The translations under genes and the position numbers were made by a program. 64,000 nt of DNA from Actinocrispum wychmicini. GTDB lineage: Bacteria > Actinomycetota > Actinomycetes > Mycobacteriales > Pseudonocardiaceae. The notes under the pieces are model-generated. The model ran no database searches and was not told where the DNA came from. It saw only the letters and a list, made by a program, of their open reading frames with translations. Shown here one piece after another: positions 25,578-34,197 of the stretch; the first letter of the stretch is position 1, and each line of letters starts with the position of its first letter. Location of the stretch: contig NZ_SLWS01000013.1 of the NCBI RefSeq assembly GCF_004345645.1, positions 1-64,000 on the forward strand, written 5' to 3'.

Positions 25578-26821
25578 TGTCCACCCTTCGCCCGATCCCG
25601 GCGCCCGGCCACAACGCGGTCGACTTCGAGGAGCGGGTCGACTACGACCGGCTGCGCGCGTACCGGATCGGCCGGGCCCGCGCCGCGCTGGAGTCCGGTG
25701 AGTGCGGCGCGTTCCTCCTGTTCGATTCCTACAACATCCGCTACACGACGCAGACGTGGATCGGCGGCGCGCTCGGCGACAAGATGACCCGCTACGCGCT
25801 GCTGACCCGGGACGGCGAACCGATGCTGTGGGACTTCGGTTCGGCCGCGCGCCACCACAAGCTGTACGCGCCGTGGCTCGACCCGGACAACTGCCGGGCC
25901 GGGATGCTTGGGTTGCGCGGCGCGATATCACCGAGCGCCGGCCTGATGGTGTCCGCGGTCGCGGAGATCAAGGACGTGCTCGCCCAGGCCGGTCTGGCCG
26001 GCGCGCCGGTTGGCGTCGACATCGTCGAGCCGCCGTTCCTGTTCGAGATGCGCCGCCAAGGGCTGACTGTGGTGGACGCGCAGCAGTTGATGCTGGACGC
26101 GCGTCAGTTCAAGTCGGTGGACGAGATCATCCTGCTGTCCCAGGCGGCCGCCATGGTCGACGGCGTCTACCAGGACATCGTCGAGGCGCTGAAACCCGGT
26201 GTGCGGGAGAACGAGATCGTCGCGCTGGCCGCGAAACGGCTCTACGAAATGGGTTCCGACCAGGTCGAGGCGATCAACGCGGTATCGGGCGAACGCTGCA
26301 ACCCGCATCCGCACAACTTCTCCGACCGGTTGATCCGCCCCGGCGACCAGGCGTTCTTCGACATCATCCAGTCGTACAACGGTTACCGCACCTGCTACTA
26401 CCGCACGTTCGGCGTGGGCAGCGCGACCGACGCGCAACGCGACGCGTACCGCCGGGCCCGGGAATGGATGGACGCGGCGATCCATCTGGTCAAACCCGGG
26501 GTCGGCACCGACGAGATCGCGCTGGGCTGGCCGGCGGCCACCGACTTCGGCTTCGCCGACGAGATGGCCGCGTTCGGCCTGCAGTTCGGCCACGGCCTGG
26601 GGCTCGGCCTGCACGAGCGGCCGATCATCTCCCGGCTCAACAGCCTGGACCACCCGACCGAGATCCAGACCGGCATGGTGTTCGCCCTGGAGACGTACTG
26701 TCCGGCCACGGACGGGTTCTCCGCCGCGCGGATCGAGGAGGAGGTCGTGGTGACCGATCGCGGCGCCGAGGTGTTGACGAGGTTCCCGGCCCAGGACCTG
26801 TTCATCGCCAACCCTTACTGA
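25577..26821 (+). CDS. M24 family (Xaa-Pro peptidase/creatinase-like) enzyme
   Basis: 414 residues with an N-terminal creatinase domain (FLLFDSYNIRYTTQTWIGG) and a pita-bread catalytic domain. Expected metal ligands are Asp in AFFDIIQSYNGYR, His in FGHGLGLGLHERP, Glu in ALETYC and Glu in RIEEEVVV. The second Asp, normally in the GYxSDxTRT block, is replaced by Cys (GYRTCYYRTF). The protein may therefore bind one metal or none, as creatinase does, or use metal differently, as DddP-type lyases do. The dehydrogenase partner and LacI control suggest small-molecule catabolism rather than peptidase activity. Confidence 0.87.
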   Translation: MSTLRPIPAPGHNAVDFEERVDYDRLRAYRIGRARAALESGECGAFLLFDSYNIRYTTQTWIGGALGDKMTRYALLTRDGEPMLWDFGSAARHHKLYAPWLDPDNCRAGMLGLRGAISPSAGLMVSAVAEIKDVLAQAGLAGAPVGVDIVEPPFLFEMRRQGLTVVDAQQLMLDARQFKSVDEIILLSQAAAMVDGVYQDIVEALKPGVRENEIVALAAKRLYEMGSDQVEAINAVSGERCNPHPHNFSDRLIRPGDQAFFDIIQSYNGYRTCYYRTFGVGSATDAQRDAYRRAREWMDAAIHLVKPGVGTDEIALGWPAATDFGFADEMAAFGLQFGHGLGLGLHERPIISRLNSLDHPTEIQTGMVFALETYCPATDGFSAARIEEEVVVTDRGAEVLTRFPAQDLFIANPY

Positions 26822-26893
26822 CTGCGGATGATCGGTTGATTACAGTCAGGCATTCGGGCTGGTCAACAACGCCGTGGGCCCTATGCTGGCGCG

Positions 26894-27895
26894 GTGAAAA
26901 AACCTCCAACCATCAAGGACGTGGCTGACCTCGCGAAGGTCCACGCGGCCACCGCGAGTCGGGCGCTCAACCCGCAGACCCGCGACAAGGTCAGCGCGAG
27001 AACGGCCAACCGTGTCCTCGAGGCGGCGAAGTCGCTCGGCTACGCGCCCAACTCGGCGGCGAGGAGTCTACGCACCAAAACCTCGTCGGTGGCTGGAGTC
27101 ATCATCCCGGACCTGCGCAACCCGGTGTTCCCGCCGATCGTGCGCGGCATCGAGGACGCGCTGCGCGAGGCCGGCTACATGGCCCTGCTCGGCAACACGG
27201 ACGGCAACACCGAGCGGGAGAACGAACTGTTACTGGCGATGCGTGGCCGGCAGACCGACGGGTTCATCCTCGCCACCGGGCGTCGAGCCGACCCGGCGCC
27301 ACCCGACGGCGTGCCCACGGTCCTGGTGAACCGTCGCACCGACATCGGCGACATCCCGTCCGTCACGTGTGACAACACAGCCGGGGTCTTCTCCGCCGTC
27401 CGCCTGCTCGTCGACCTGGGCCACAGCCGGATCGCGCACGTGGCCGGCCCGCAGGAACTGTCCACCGGCTGGGAACGCCGCCGGGCGTTCCTGGACGCCA
27501 TGGCCGCGTTCGACCTGGAAGTCCCGCCGGACCGGATCCAGATGTCCACCGCCTTCACCGAGGACGCCGGCCACATCGCGGCCCAGCGGCTGCCCGTCGA
27601 CATCACCGCGATCATCGCCGGCAACGACCTGATCGCCCTCGGCTGCTACTCGGCGCTGGAACGGTTCGGCCTGCAGTGCCCCAGGGACGTCTCGGTGGTG
27701 GGATTCAACGACATCCCGTTCGCCAACCAGCAGCGGCCGGCACTGACCACGGTCCGAATCCCGCACTACGGCATGGGTTTCGAGTCGGCGAGGCTGCTGC
27801 TGGAGCGGATCAGCGCGCCCACCTCGCCGGCCAAGCGGGTGGTCCTGCCGGTGGAACTGATCAGGCGGGATTCCGTGGCGCCTTGCAGCCGATAA
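26894..27895 (+). CDS. LacI family transcriptional regulator
   Basis: 333 residues. HTH TIKDVADLAKVHAATASRAL and hinge NSAARSLRTKTSSVAGVIIPD are classic LacI. The periplasmic-binding-like core ends with PHYGMGFESARLLLERI. A TATGCT box at 26882-26887 lies about 7 bases before the GTG and there is no ribosome-binding site, so the mRNA may be leaderless. It is the likely ligand of the two GCGAACGATTGC operators 2.3 kb upstream. Effector probably the substrate of the dehydrogenase/M24 pathway. Confidence 0.93.
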   Translation: MKKPPTIKDVADLAKVHAATASRALNPQTRDKVSARTANRVLEAAKSLGYAPNSAARSLRTKTSSVAGVIIPDLRNPVFPPIVRGIEDALREAGYMALLGNTDGNTERENELLLAMRGRQTDGFILATGRRADPAPPDGVPTVLVNRRTDIGDIPSVTCDNTAGVFSAVRLLVDLGHSRIAHVAGPQELSTGWERRRAFLDAMAAFDLEVPPDRIQMSTAFTEDAGHIAAQRLPVDITAIIAGNDLIALGCYSALERFGLQCPRDVSVVGFNDIPFANQQRPALTTVRIPHYGMGFESARLLLERISAPTSPAKRVVLPVELIRRDSVAPCSR

Positions 27896-27965
27896 CGCGA
27901 GGAGATGGCGCCGTGTCGCGCCTTCTTGGACGGTGTGTCGCGCGTTCCGGGACAGCGAGATTTCC

Positions 27966-28841
27966 CTACCGGCTGTCGATCAGATCCAGCAGGGTTCGCA
28001 GGGCGCGGCTTGGGTGTTCACCGGCCCTGGTCGCGATGGTCAGCCGCCACTGGATGTCGGTGCCGGTGAGCGGGCGTGTGACTGTGTCGGCCGCGGTGTA
28101 GCCCCAGTCCGGGACGATGGCGATGCCGAGGCCGGCGCGGACGAACTCCGGGATGGTCTTGAAGTCGGACACCTCGATGCCGACTCGGCGCGGCCGGCCG
28201 AGGGCTTCGAAGGCGCGGTCGATGGTGATCCGGCTGCCGAAGCCGGCTGGCCCGTCCACGAACTGCTCGCCGGCCAGGTCGCGCAGGTGGATCCGGCGGC
28301 TGCGGGCGAACGGATGGGTGTGCGGCAGCAGCGCGACCAGCGGCCGGGTCTCCACCAGTCGGGCGTTCAGTCCGGCGAGGGCGGAGTCGGGCAGGCCGAG
28401 CAGGGCGATGTCGAGCCGGCCGTGCCGCAGGTCGTCGGCCATTCCGCTGGATCCGGACATCGACATCCGGACGTGGATGTCGACCAGCGGGTACCGGCGG
28501 TGGAACTCGCCGAGCATGGTCGGCAGGTCCGGCGCGGGCAGGCTGGTCAACGTGCCGATCCGGAGGCTGCCGCGCACCCCGGCGGACGCCTCCTGGACGA
28601 CTGACACAGCCTTCTCGACGGCGGCCAGCGCGGCCTTGGCCTCGGGCAGGAACGCCAGCCCGGCCGGCGACAACGCCACGGTCCTGGTGGAGCGGTCGAA
28701 CAAGGTCGTGCCCAGTTCGGCCTCCAGCGACTTGATCGCGGCGGACACCGTGGACTGCACGGCGTGCAGCCGTTGGGCGGCCTTGGTGAAGCTCAGCTCC
28801 TCGGCGACCGTGACGAAGTATTCAAACTGCCGGGTCTCCAT
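27966..28841 (-). CDS. LysR family transcriptional regulator
   Basis: 291 residues. N-terminal HTH: FVTVAEELSFTKAAQRLHAVQSTVSAAIKSLEAELGTTLFDR, followed by a type 2 periplasmic effector-binding domain (LRIGTLTSLPAPDLP). It is divergent from an MFS exporter gene with a 25-bp dyad between them, the standard arrangement in which a LysR regulator controls its neighbour and itself. Confidence 0.95.
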   Translation of the reverse strand: METRQFEYFVTVAEELSFTKAAQRLHAVQSTVSAAIKSLEAELGTTLFDRSTRTVALSPAGLAFLPEAKAALAAVEKAVSVVQEASAGVRGSLRIGTLTSLPAPDLPTMLGEFHRRYPLVDIHVRMSMSGSSGMADDLRHGRLDIALLGLPDSALAGLNARLVETRPLVALLPHTHPFARSRRIHLRDLAGEQFVDGPAGFGSRITIDRAFEALGRPRRVGIEVSDFKTIPEFVRAGLGIAIVPDWGYTAADTVTRPLTGTDIQWRLTIATRAGEHPSRALRTLLDLIDSR

Positions 28842-28862
28842 ATATCGATACTAGCGATAATT

Positions 28863-28887
28863 AAGTCCAAGATCTTTCGTTGGACTT
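28863..28887. promoter_or_regulatory. 25-bp inverted repeat between lysR and MFS gene
   Basis: Perfect 8-bp arms AAGTCCAA (28863-28870) and TTGGACTT (28880-28887) flank a 9-base spacer. A second, weaker dyad TATCG...CGATA lies at 28843-28859, over the LysR start. The pair would suit the recognition and activation sites of a LysR regulator. Confidence 0.65.
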
Positions 28888-28915
28888 GATACATCGGGCG
28901 AGTCATCGTGGAGCC

Positions 28916-30097
28916 ATGAGCACCAACCTGGCTTCCCGCCCGGCCGGCGCTGTGGCGCGCGTCGGCCACGGCGCGGGTTTCGGGGTGATCGCCGCCGCGT
29001 TCACCGTGGCGATGGCCTTCTCCACCGTGCCGACCCCGCTCTACGGCCTGTACCAGCAACGCGACGGCTTCCCGACGGTCATGATCACTGTGATCTTCGC
29101 CGCGTACGCGGTCGGCGTGATGGCCAGTCTGTACCTCGCCGGGCACGTCAGCGACTGGCTCGGCCGCCGTCCGGTGATCATCTCGGCGTTGCTCGCCGAG
29201 GCGATGTCGGCCGTGCTGTTCCTGCTGTGGCCCGACGTTCCGGGGCTCATCGTCGCCCGCTTGATCGGCGGCTTCGGCATAGGCGCGCTCACCGCGACCG
29301 CCACGGCTCACCTGTCGGAGCTACGGCCGCGCGCCGGCCGTGTCGCCACGATCGTCAACCTGGGCGGACTGGCGCTCGGCCCGCTGATCGGCGGCGTCCT
29401 GGCGACCTACGTGACCTCGCCGCTCACCGTGCCGTACGTGCTCTTCCTCGTGCTGTTGCTCGCCAGCGCGTTCGCGGTCAGCCTGGTGCCGGAAACCGTG
29501 GAACGCCAGGAAGAACGTCCCGCCTACCGGCCGCAGCGGATCTCCTTGCCACGGTCGTCGCGGCCGGTGTTCTTCGGCGCGGTCACCGGCGCGTTCGCGT
29601 CGTTCGCGATCATGGGCCTGTTCACCGCGCTCGCGCCCACCTTGCTCAGCGGGGCGTTGCACGAGCCGTCCCGGCTGCTGGGCGGCGTGGCCGCCTTCGC
29701 CGCCCAGGCGTCCGGAGCGGTGGCGCAGATCGTGCTCCGAGGCGACCGGCCGAAGACGGGCATCGCGCTCACGGTGGTGGGGCTCGTGGTGGTGCCGGCG
29801 GGAGTGCTGCTGGGCAGCGTGACGATGTTCTTCGTGGGAACCGTGATCATCGGTGCCGGCGCCGGGCTGGGCTTCCGGACGGCGGTGGCGACGGTGTCCG
29901 GGCTCGCCGATCCCGCCCATCGCGGCGAGGTACTGGCCGCGCTGTTCCTGGGCGCGTACGCCGGACTCGTGGTGCCGGTGTTGGGCATCGGTGTCGCCCT
30001 GGTGTGGCTGCCGAGTTCGACCGCGCTGGTGTTGTTCGCGGCACTTGAACTGGTCCTGGTGGCGTGGGCGGCCAGGCGGACCCTCAGGACGACTTAG
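28916..30097 (+). CDS. MFS transporter
   Basis: 393 residues from the ATG at 28916, preceded by GGAG. Twelve hydrophobic segments are expected. The MFS loop 2-3 signature is visible as GHVSDWLGRRPVIISALLAE, and VARLIGGFGIGALTATATA is the helix-4 block. DHA1-type drug efflux is likely, but the substrate is unknown. Divergent LysR control is suggested by the dyad between the genes. The 3' end overlaps convergent rnhA by 14 bases. Confidence 0.9.
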   Translation: MSTNLASRPAGAVARVGHGAGFGVIAAAFTVAMAFSTVPTPLYGLYQQRDGFPTVMITVIFAAYAVGVMASLYLAGHVSDWLGRRPVIISALLAEAMSAVLFLLWPDVPGLIVARLIGGFGIGALTATATAHLSELRPRAGRVATIVNLGGLALGPLIGGVLATYVTSPLTVPYVLFLVLLLASAFAVSLVPETVERQEERPAYRPQRISLPRSSRPVFFGAVTGAFASFAIMGLFTALAPTLLSGALHEPSRLLGGVAAFAAQASGAVAQIVLRGDRPKTGIALTVVGLVVVPAGVLLGSVTMFFVGTVIIGAGAGLGFRTAVATVSGLADPAHRGEVLAALFLGAYAGLVVPVLGIGVALVWLPSSTALVLFAALELVLVAWAARRTLRTT

Positions 30098-30530
30098 CCT
30101 CTTCGCAGCCACGCACGGCCAGCCGGTCCGCCCGTTCGTTCTCCGGGTGGCCGGCGTGGCCCTTCACCCAGTGCCACTCCACTTTGTGCGGCTTGACCGC
30201 CTCGTCCAGACGTTGCCACAGGTCGGCGTTCTTCACCGGTTTCTTGTCACTGGTCTGCCAGCCGTTGGTCTTCCACCGCGGCATCCACTGCAGGATCCCG
30301 TTCCGGACGTACGTGCTGTCGGTGTACAGGTTCACTGTGACCGGGCGCTTCAGGGACTCGAGGGCGCGGATGGGGGCCATCAGCTCCATCCGGTTGTTCG
30401 TGGTCTTGCCGGGTTCGCCGCCGTACAGCTCCCGCTCGTGCCTGCCGTACTTGAGCACCGCGCCCCAGCCACCGGGGCCGGGGTTCCCGCTGCACGCGCC
30501 GTCGGTGTAGATCTCCACTTCCTCAGCCAC
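30084..30530 (-). CDS. rnhA: ribonuclease HI
   Basis: 148 residues, normal length for RNase HI. The catalytic DEDD set is visible: Asp in YTDGACSGNPGPGG, Glu in NNRMELMAPI, Asp in YTDSTYV and Asp in NERADRLA; the flexible His is in VKGHAGH. It removes RNA from RNA-DNA hybrids. It lies alone on the minus strand, convergent with the MFS gene and divergent from a TetR gene. Confidence 0.96.
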   Translation of the reverse strand: MAEEVEIYTDGACSGNPGPGGWGAVLKYGRHERELYGGEPGKTTNNRMELMAPIRALESLKRPVTVNLYTDSTYVRNGILQWMPRWKTNGWQTSDKKPVKNADLWQRLDEAVKPHKVEWHWVKGHAGHPENERADRLAVRGCEEAKSS

Positions 30531-30544
30531 GGCATCAGCCTAGT

Positions 30545-30558
30545 TGAATGATCGTTCA
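30545..30558. promoter_or_regulatory. TGAATGATCGTTCA TetR-type operator
   Basis: The 14-bp near-palindrome TGAATGATCGTTCA is centred on GATC and lies 14 bases before the TetR start and 15 after the rnhA start. Its form is common for self-regulating TetR proteins of actinobacteria. It could affect both divergent genes. Confidence 0.65.
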
Positions 30559-30571
30559 GTACAGTGGCGGC

Positions 30572-31114
30572 GTGTCGAAGCGGGACCCGGAGGCCACGCG
30601 CCGCAAGCTGCTCACGGCCGGCCTGGGCGAGTTCGCCGAGCACGGCATCGCCGGCGCCCGGGTGGAGCGGATCGCCAAGAGCGCCGGGTTCAGCGCCGGT
30701 CTCGTCTACACCTACTTCACCGGCAAGGAAGACCTGTTCGAGTCGGTGTTCGACACCTTCGTCAAGCGCGCCGAGTTCCCGATCACCGCCGACGACCTGC
30801 CCGGATACGCCGGCCGGCTGTTCGACGCCGGCCAGGCCGATCCCGAGGTCGTCCGGCTGGTCGAATGGCACCGGCTGGAACGGCCGGGCCAGGTCCGGCC
30901 CGCCGTTCTGGAGGCCACCATCGCCAAGGTCGCGGCCATCCGCGCGGCCCAGGCCACCGGCCGGGTCTCGGCCCGCCTCGCCGCCGAACAACTGCTGCAC
31001 CTGATCGTGCAACTCGCCACAGACGCCACGCCCGGACCTGTGCACAGAATGATGAACACGGCCGCCCGGCGGGCGGCCGTGGTGGAGGCGGTCCGGCGCG
31101 TGGTCGAACCCTAG
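30572..31114 (+). CDS. TetR family regulator
   Basis: 180 residues from GTG 30572 (SKRDPEATRRKLLTAGLGEFAEHG). The HTH is ARVERIAKSAGFSAGLVYTYFTGKEDLF. The C-terminal domain has the WHRLERPGQVRPAVLEATIAKVAAI helices of TetR_C_AcnR-like types. An upstream GTG-like start at 30548 would lie inside the operator and is rejected. No obvious regulated neighbour other than rnhA and itself. Confidence 0.92.
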   Translation: MSKRDPEATRRKLLTAGLGEFAEHGIAGARVERIAKSAGFSAGLVYTYFTGKEDLFESVFDTFVKRAEFPITADDLPGYAGRLFDAGQADPEVVRLVEWHRLERPGQVRPAVLEATIAKVAAIRAAQATGRVSARLAAEQLLHLIVQLATDATPGPVHRMMNTAARRAAVVEAVRRVVEP

Positions 31115-31198
31115 GGCGCCCATCTCGTTTCCATCTCGTTGTCATGGAGGCGGGCGCGTTGGTCGGCGAGAATTCCGGTAGGGCTACGAGGAGGTGCT

Positions 31199-33421
31199 GT
31201 GACGGATCCCACGACCGCTGGGCTTCGGGAGATCGCGGGTCCGCAGCTGTACCGGCGCAACGCCTTCCGGATCACCGGGCTGGACACAGACGCGGACCGG
31301 CGGGCCGTGCGGCACCGGCAGCAGAAGGTCGTGCTCGCGCTGGAGGCCGGCGTCGACATCGACCTGGACGTGCCGGTCGAGCTGGACGAGATGCGGGCCG
31401 CGTTCGAACGGATCCTCGGCGATCCGCGCCGGCGCCTGGTCGACGAGATGTTCTGGCTGTGGAAGACGGCCAACGCCAGCTGCGGCTGCCCCAAGACGCT
31501 GCATCTGGCCCATGACAAAGCAGTGCGCGCCCACTCCGCCGCGTTGGACAGAGAGGTAGCCGGTCTAACTCTCCAGGACCAGGACGAGGTCGAGAAGTTA
31601 TGGGCCGAGGCGTCCTCGATGTGGAGCCGGGTGTTACGGCACGACTCGTTCTGGCACCACGTGAGCCACCGCATCGCCGTACTCGATGACAAGCAGCTCG
31701 ACGAGTCCGTGATCGGCGTGCTGCGCGAAGAGTTACCGATGACGTTGGTGAAGCCGATGATCCGGCTGGTGGCCGGGTCACCGACCGAACGGACCTGGCT
31801 GGCCGGGTCCGTTCGCGGCTGGCCGGTGCCGTCCGGGGCCGTCGACGACCTCTGGGAGGAGGCCGCCGAGCCCCTCTACGCGGAGCTCCGAGCCGAGCTG
31901 ACCGAGGCGGCGGAACAGCTCACCGCGGGTGAACCCGTCCAGGCGGGCACCGCCGGGATGGCGATCGTGCCCAGGCTCGATCGGCTGGAGACCCTCGTCC
32001 CGGCCGCCCGGCACCGGCGCACGGTCAGCGTCCGCAACGACATCTCCTTGCTGCTCAACAACTGCGCCACGGTCTACATGGAGCAGGTCGGCCCGGTCGC
32101 GGACGAGCAGGCCCGACTGTGGCTGCGGACGGCCGGCGAGTTGTCGGCCGACCCGCAGGGCAAGGCCATGATCGAGCACAACCTGACCACGCTCGACGAC
32201 ATGATGACCGTGTTCCGGACCATCCGGGAGCGGGTCGACGAGCTGGTTGGGATGGGCCGCAACGACCTGGCGTGGCGGATGCTGCGGGACGCGCGCCGGC
32301 GGCTGGGTGCGGCGCCCGGCGTCGACGAGATCGACAAGATGCTGGCCGACCTGGGTGACCGGCGCGCCAAAGCCCGGCTGGCCGCGCCGACCCGGCCGAC
32401 CCGGGTGACGTTCCAGCGGCCCAGCCGGATGTCGGCAGTGACCCGGATCGCGGCCGCGCTGCTGTTCTGGGGTCTGGTCGGCCTCAGCGTGTTCCTGATT
32501 TTCTTCAACGGCAGCGGCGATTCTGACGCCGGCGGGACCGTCGTTAGTACTACCCCGCCTACTCCCAGCGGGGCAGACACCGGTGGTACGCCGGTGAACG
32601 TCCCCGATCCCGTCGATCCGGTGCCTGTCCGGGTCTACTCGGAGCGGATCGCGGACAACTCGGCTGTGGGTACTTGTATCGCCACCAAGGACGCTTGGGC
32701 CGGGGACAAGACGAAGGTGGCGTCGGTGCCGTGCCGGCAGAGCCACTGGGGTGAGATCCTCGGCTACGTCTCGCTCGGTCCGGCGCCGTCGCCGTACCCG
32801 GGGACCGACCAGACCGAGGCGCTCGCCCACTACCAGTGCGCGTCCGCGCGGACGCAGCAAGGGTTGACCCAGTCGGACTACATCGTCGACTTCGCGTATC
32901 CCGGTCCGCAGGACTGGAACGCGGGCGGCAAGGCGTACGAGAACTACGCCACCTGCGTGATCCACCGCAAGGACAACCTGGTGATGCCGTTTCGGCAGGT
33001 GACGGACACCAGCCGCACCGACCGGAACTTCGCGGTGACCATGGACATGTACGCCGGTGCGATCTACGCGGATCCGCCGATCGGCGTATGCCCACAGGAC
33101 AAACAGAGCTACGACAAGGACCGGCACGCGGTGGCCATTGTGGACTGTACGCGGCCGCACTGGGGCCAGATCCTCGGCTATCCCGTGCTGTACCAGGCCG
33201 ACAAGGACCCGTGGCCGGGGGACACCGCGGTGTACGCCGCGGCCAGCGACGCGTGCCTGAAGATCCAGCGTGACCACGGGCTGAACGTCGACAGCTGGCA
33301 CAGCAACGTAACGTGGCCTGGACAGGACGCGTGGACCAATGCAGCTTCGGACAAGCGGATCTACGCGGTGTGCACGGTCAGCCTGACTGACGAGTCGCCG
33401 CTGTTCGCGCCGGTGAACTGA
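31199..33421 (+). CDS. J-like helical membrane protein with two septum-formation-like domains
   Basis: 740 residues from a GTG behind GAGGAGG. Residues 10-75 (LYRRNAFRITGLDTDADRRAVRHRQQ) resemble J-domain-like modules found beside Hsp70 genes but lack HPD. A long helical region follows to about 410, then one membrane helix (IAAALLFWGLVGLSVFLIFF). A Thr/Pro-rich linker leads to two related external modules: CIATKDAWAG...CRQSHWGEILGY and CPQDKQSYDK...CTRPHWGQILGY, each of the septum-formation (C...CxxxH) type. So the cytosolic half could meet the Hsp70 and kinase encoded downstream while the external half senses the envelope. It is first in a five-gene operon. Confidence 0.85.
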   Translation: MTDPTTAGLREIAGPQLYRRNAFRITGLDTDADRRAVRHRQQKVVLALEAGVDIDLDVPVELDEMRAAFERILGDPRRRLVDEMFWLWKTANASCGCPKTLHLAHDKAVRAHSAALDREVAGLTLQDQDEVEKLWAEASSMWSRVLRHDSFWHHVSHRIAVLDDKQLDESVIGVLREELPMTLVKPMIRLVAGSPTERTWLAGSVRGWPVPSGAVDDLWEEAAEPLYAELRAELTEAAEQLTAGEPVQAGTAGMAIVPRLDRLETLVPAARHRRTVSVRNDISLLLNNCATVYMEQVGPVADEQARLWLRTAGELSADPQGKAMIEHNLTTLDDMMTVFRTIRERVDELVGMGRNDLAWRMLRDARRRLGAAPGVDEIDKMLADLGDRRAKARLAAPTRPTRVTFQRPSRMSAVTRIAAALLFWGLVGLSVFLIFFNGSGDSDAGGTVVSTTPPTPSGADTGGTPVNVPDPVDPVPVRVYSERIADNSAVGTCIATKDAWAGDKTKVASVPCRQSHWGEILGYVSLGPAPSPYPGTDQTEALAHYQCASARTQQGLTQSDYIVDFAYPGPQDWNAGGKAYENYATCVIHRKDNLVMPFRQVTDTSRTDRNFAVTMDMYAGAIYADPPIGVCPQDKQSYDKDRHAVAIVDCTRPHWGQILGYPVLYQADKDPWPGDTAVYAAASDACLKIQRDHGLNVDSWHSNVTWPGQDAWTNAASDKRIYAVCTVSLTDESPLFAPVN

Positions 33422-33432
33422 AAGGGGTCGGT

Positions 33433-34197
33433 GTGGTGGTGGCTCGGGCGGTGGCGCTGCGGATCTGTTCGCCGGAAGGGGCGCAGACCGGAGTCGAACT
33501 GGACGGCGGTCCGATCACGATCGGGCGGGCCGCGCCGGACCACACTCCGGACGTGGCACTGGGGCCGGATCCGCAGCGGTGGGTCGGGCGGTTGCACTGC
33601 ACGCTGGACTTCGCCGACGGCATGTGGTCGGTGACGGACAACGCGAGCGTGAACGGGACGTTGCTGCGGCACGGCGAGACCACCGAACGGCTGCAGGGTC
33701 GCAAACGCATCCAGCACGGCGACCGGCTGCTGATCCTCGGCGACATGACGCCGGACGGCAGCCCGATGTACTGGGAACTGACCTTTTTGGACCCGCACAC
33801 CACCCGGCCGGCGCCGATCGGGGCACCGACCGACGTCCGGCACACCGGCCCGTGCCTGCGGTACGACTGGGTCGGCGCGCAGGCGTACCGGTCGGACAGC
33901 GGCAAGGAGTCGCTGATCACCGGCCTGCGGCCGCAGGGGCACCAGCTGTTGCGGTACATGGCGGGCCGGAGCACGGGCGGCGCCGCCGTCGCTTGTGACC
34001 ACGCGGAGTTGATCACGGCGTTGTGGGGCGCGCGGGACGAATGGGCGCCGCATCGCTCGTACAACCGGATGGACATCGCGGGTGTCGTGCGGGCCGTGCG
34101 GCGTTGCATCGAGCCGGATCCGTCGAACCCGCGCATCCTTGAGACGGTCACCGGGATCGGGTATCGCTTGAACGTGTGTCCGGGGAGCGGCACGTGA
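33433..34197 (+). CDS. FHA-domain protein with OmpR-type winged helix
   Basis: 254 residues. The N-terminal FHA fold is seen in ITIGRAAPDHTPDVAL, RLHCTLDF and NASVNGTLLRHGE, with Arg and Ser/Asn positions typical of phosphothreonine binding. The C-terminal roughly 90 residues read as a Trans_reg_C winged helix: LLRYMAG, ELITALWG, VVRAVRRCIEPDPSNPRILE and TVTGIGYRLNV. A phosphothreonine reader joined to an OmpR-like DNA-binding domain could carry the kinase signal straight to a promoter. It is GTGA-coupled to the PP2C gene. Confidence 0.9.
   Translation: MVVARAVALRICSPEGAQTGVELDGGPITIGRAAPDHTPDVALGPDPQRWVGRLHCTLDFADGMWSVTDNASVNGTLLRHGETTERLQGRKRIQHGDRLLILGDMTPDGSPMYWELTFLDPHTTRPAPIGAPTDVRHTGPCLRYDWVGAQAYRSDSGKESLITGLRPQGHQLLRYMAGRSTGGAAVACDHAELITALWGARDEWAPHRSYNRMDIAGVVRAVRRCIEPDPSNPRILETVTGIGYRLNVCPGSGT

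Noticed and set aside
27896..27965. Possible terminator between lacI and lysR
   Set aside because: Short GC inverted segments (GGCGCC, GCGCC) exist but no stem longer than about 5 bp with a sensible loop was found.
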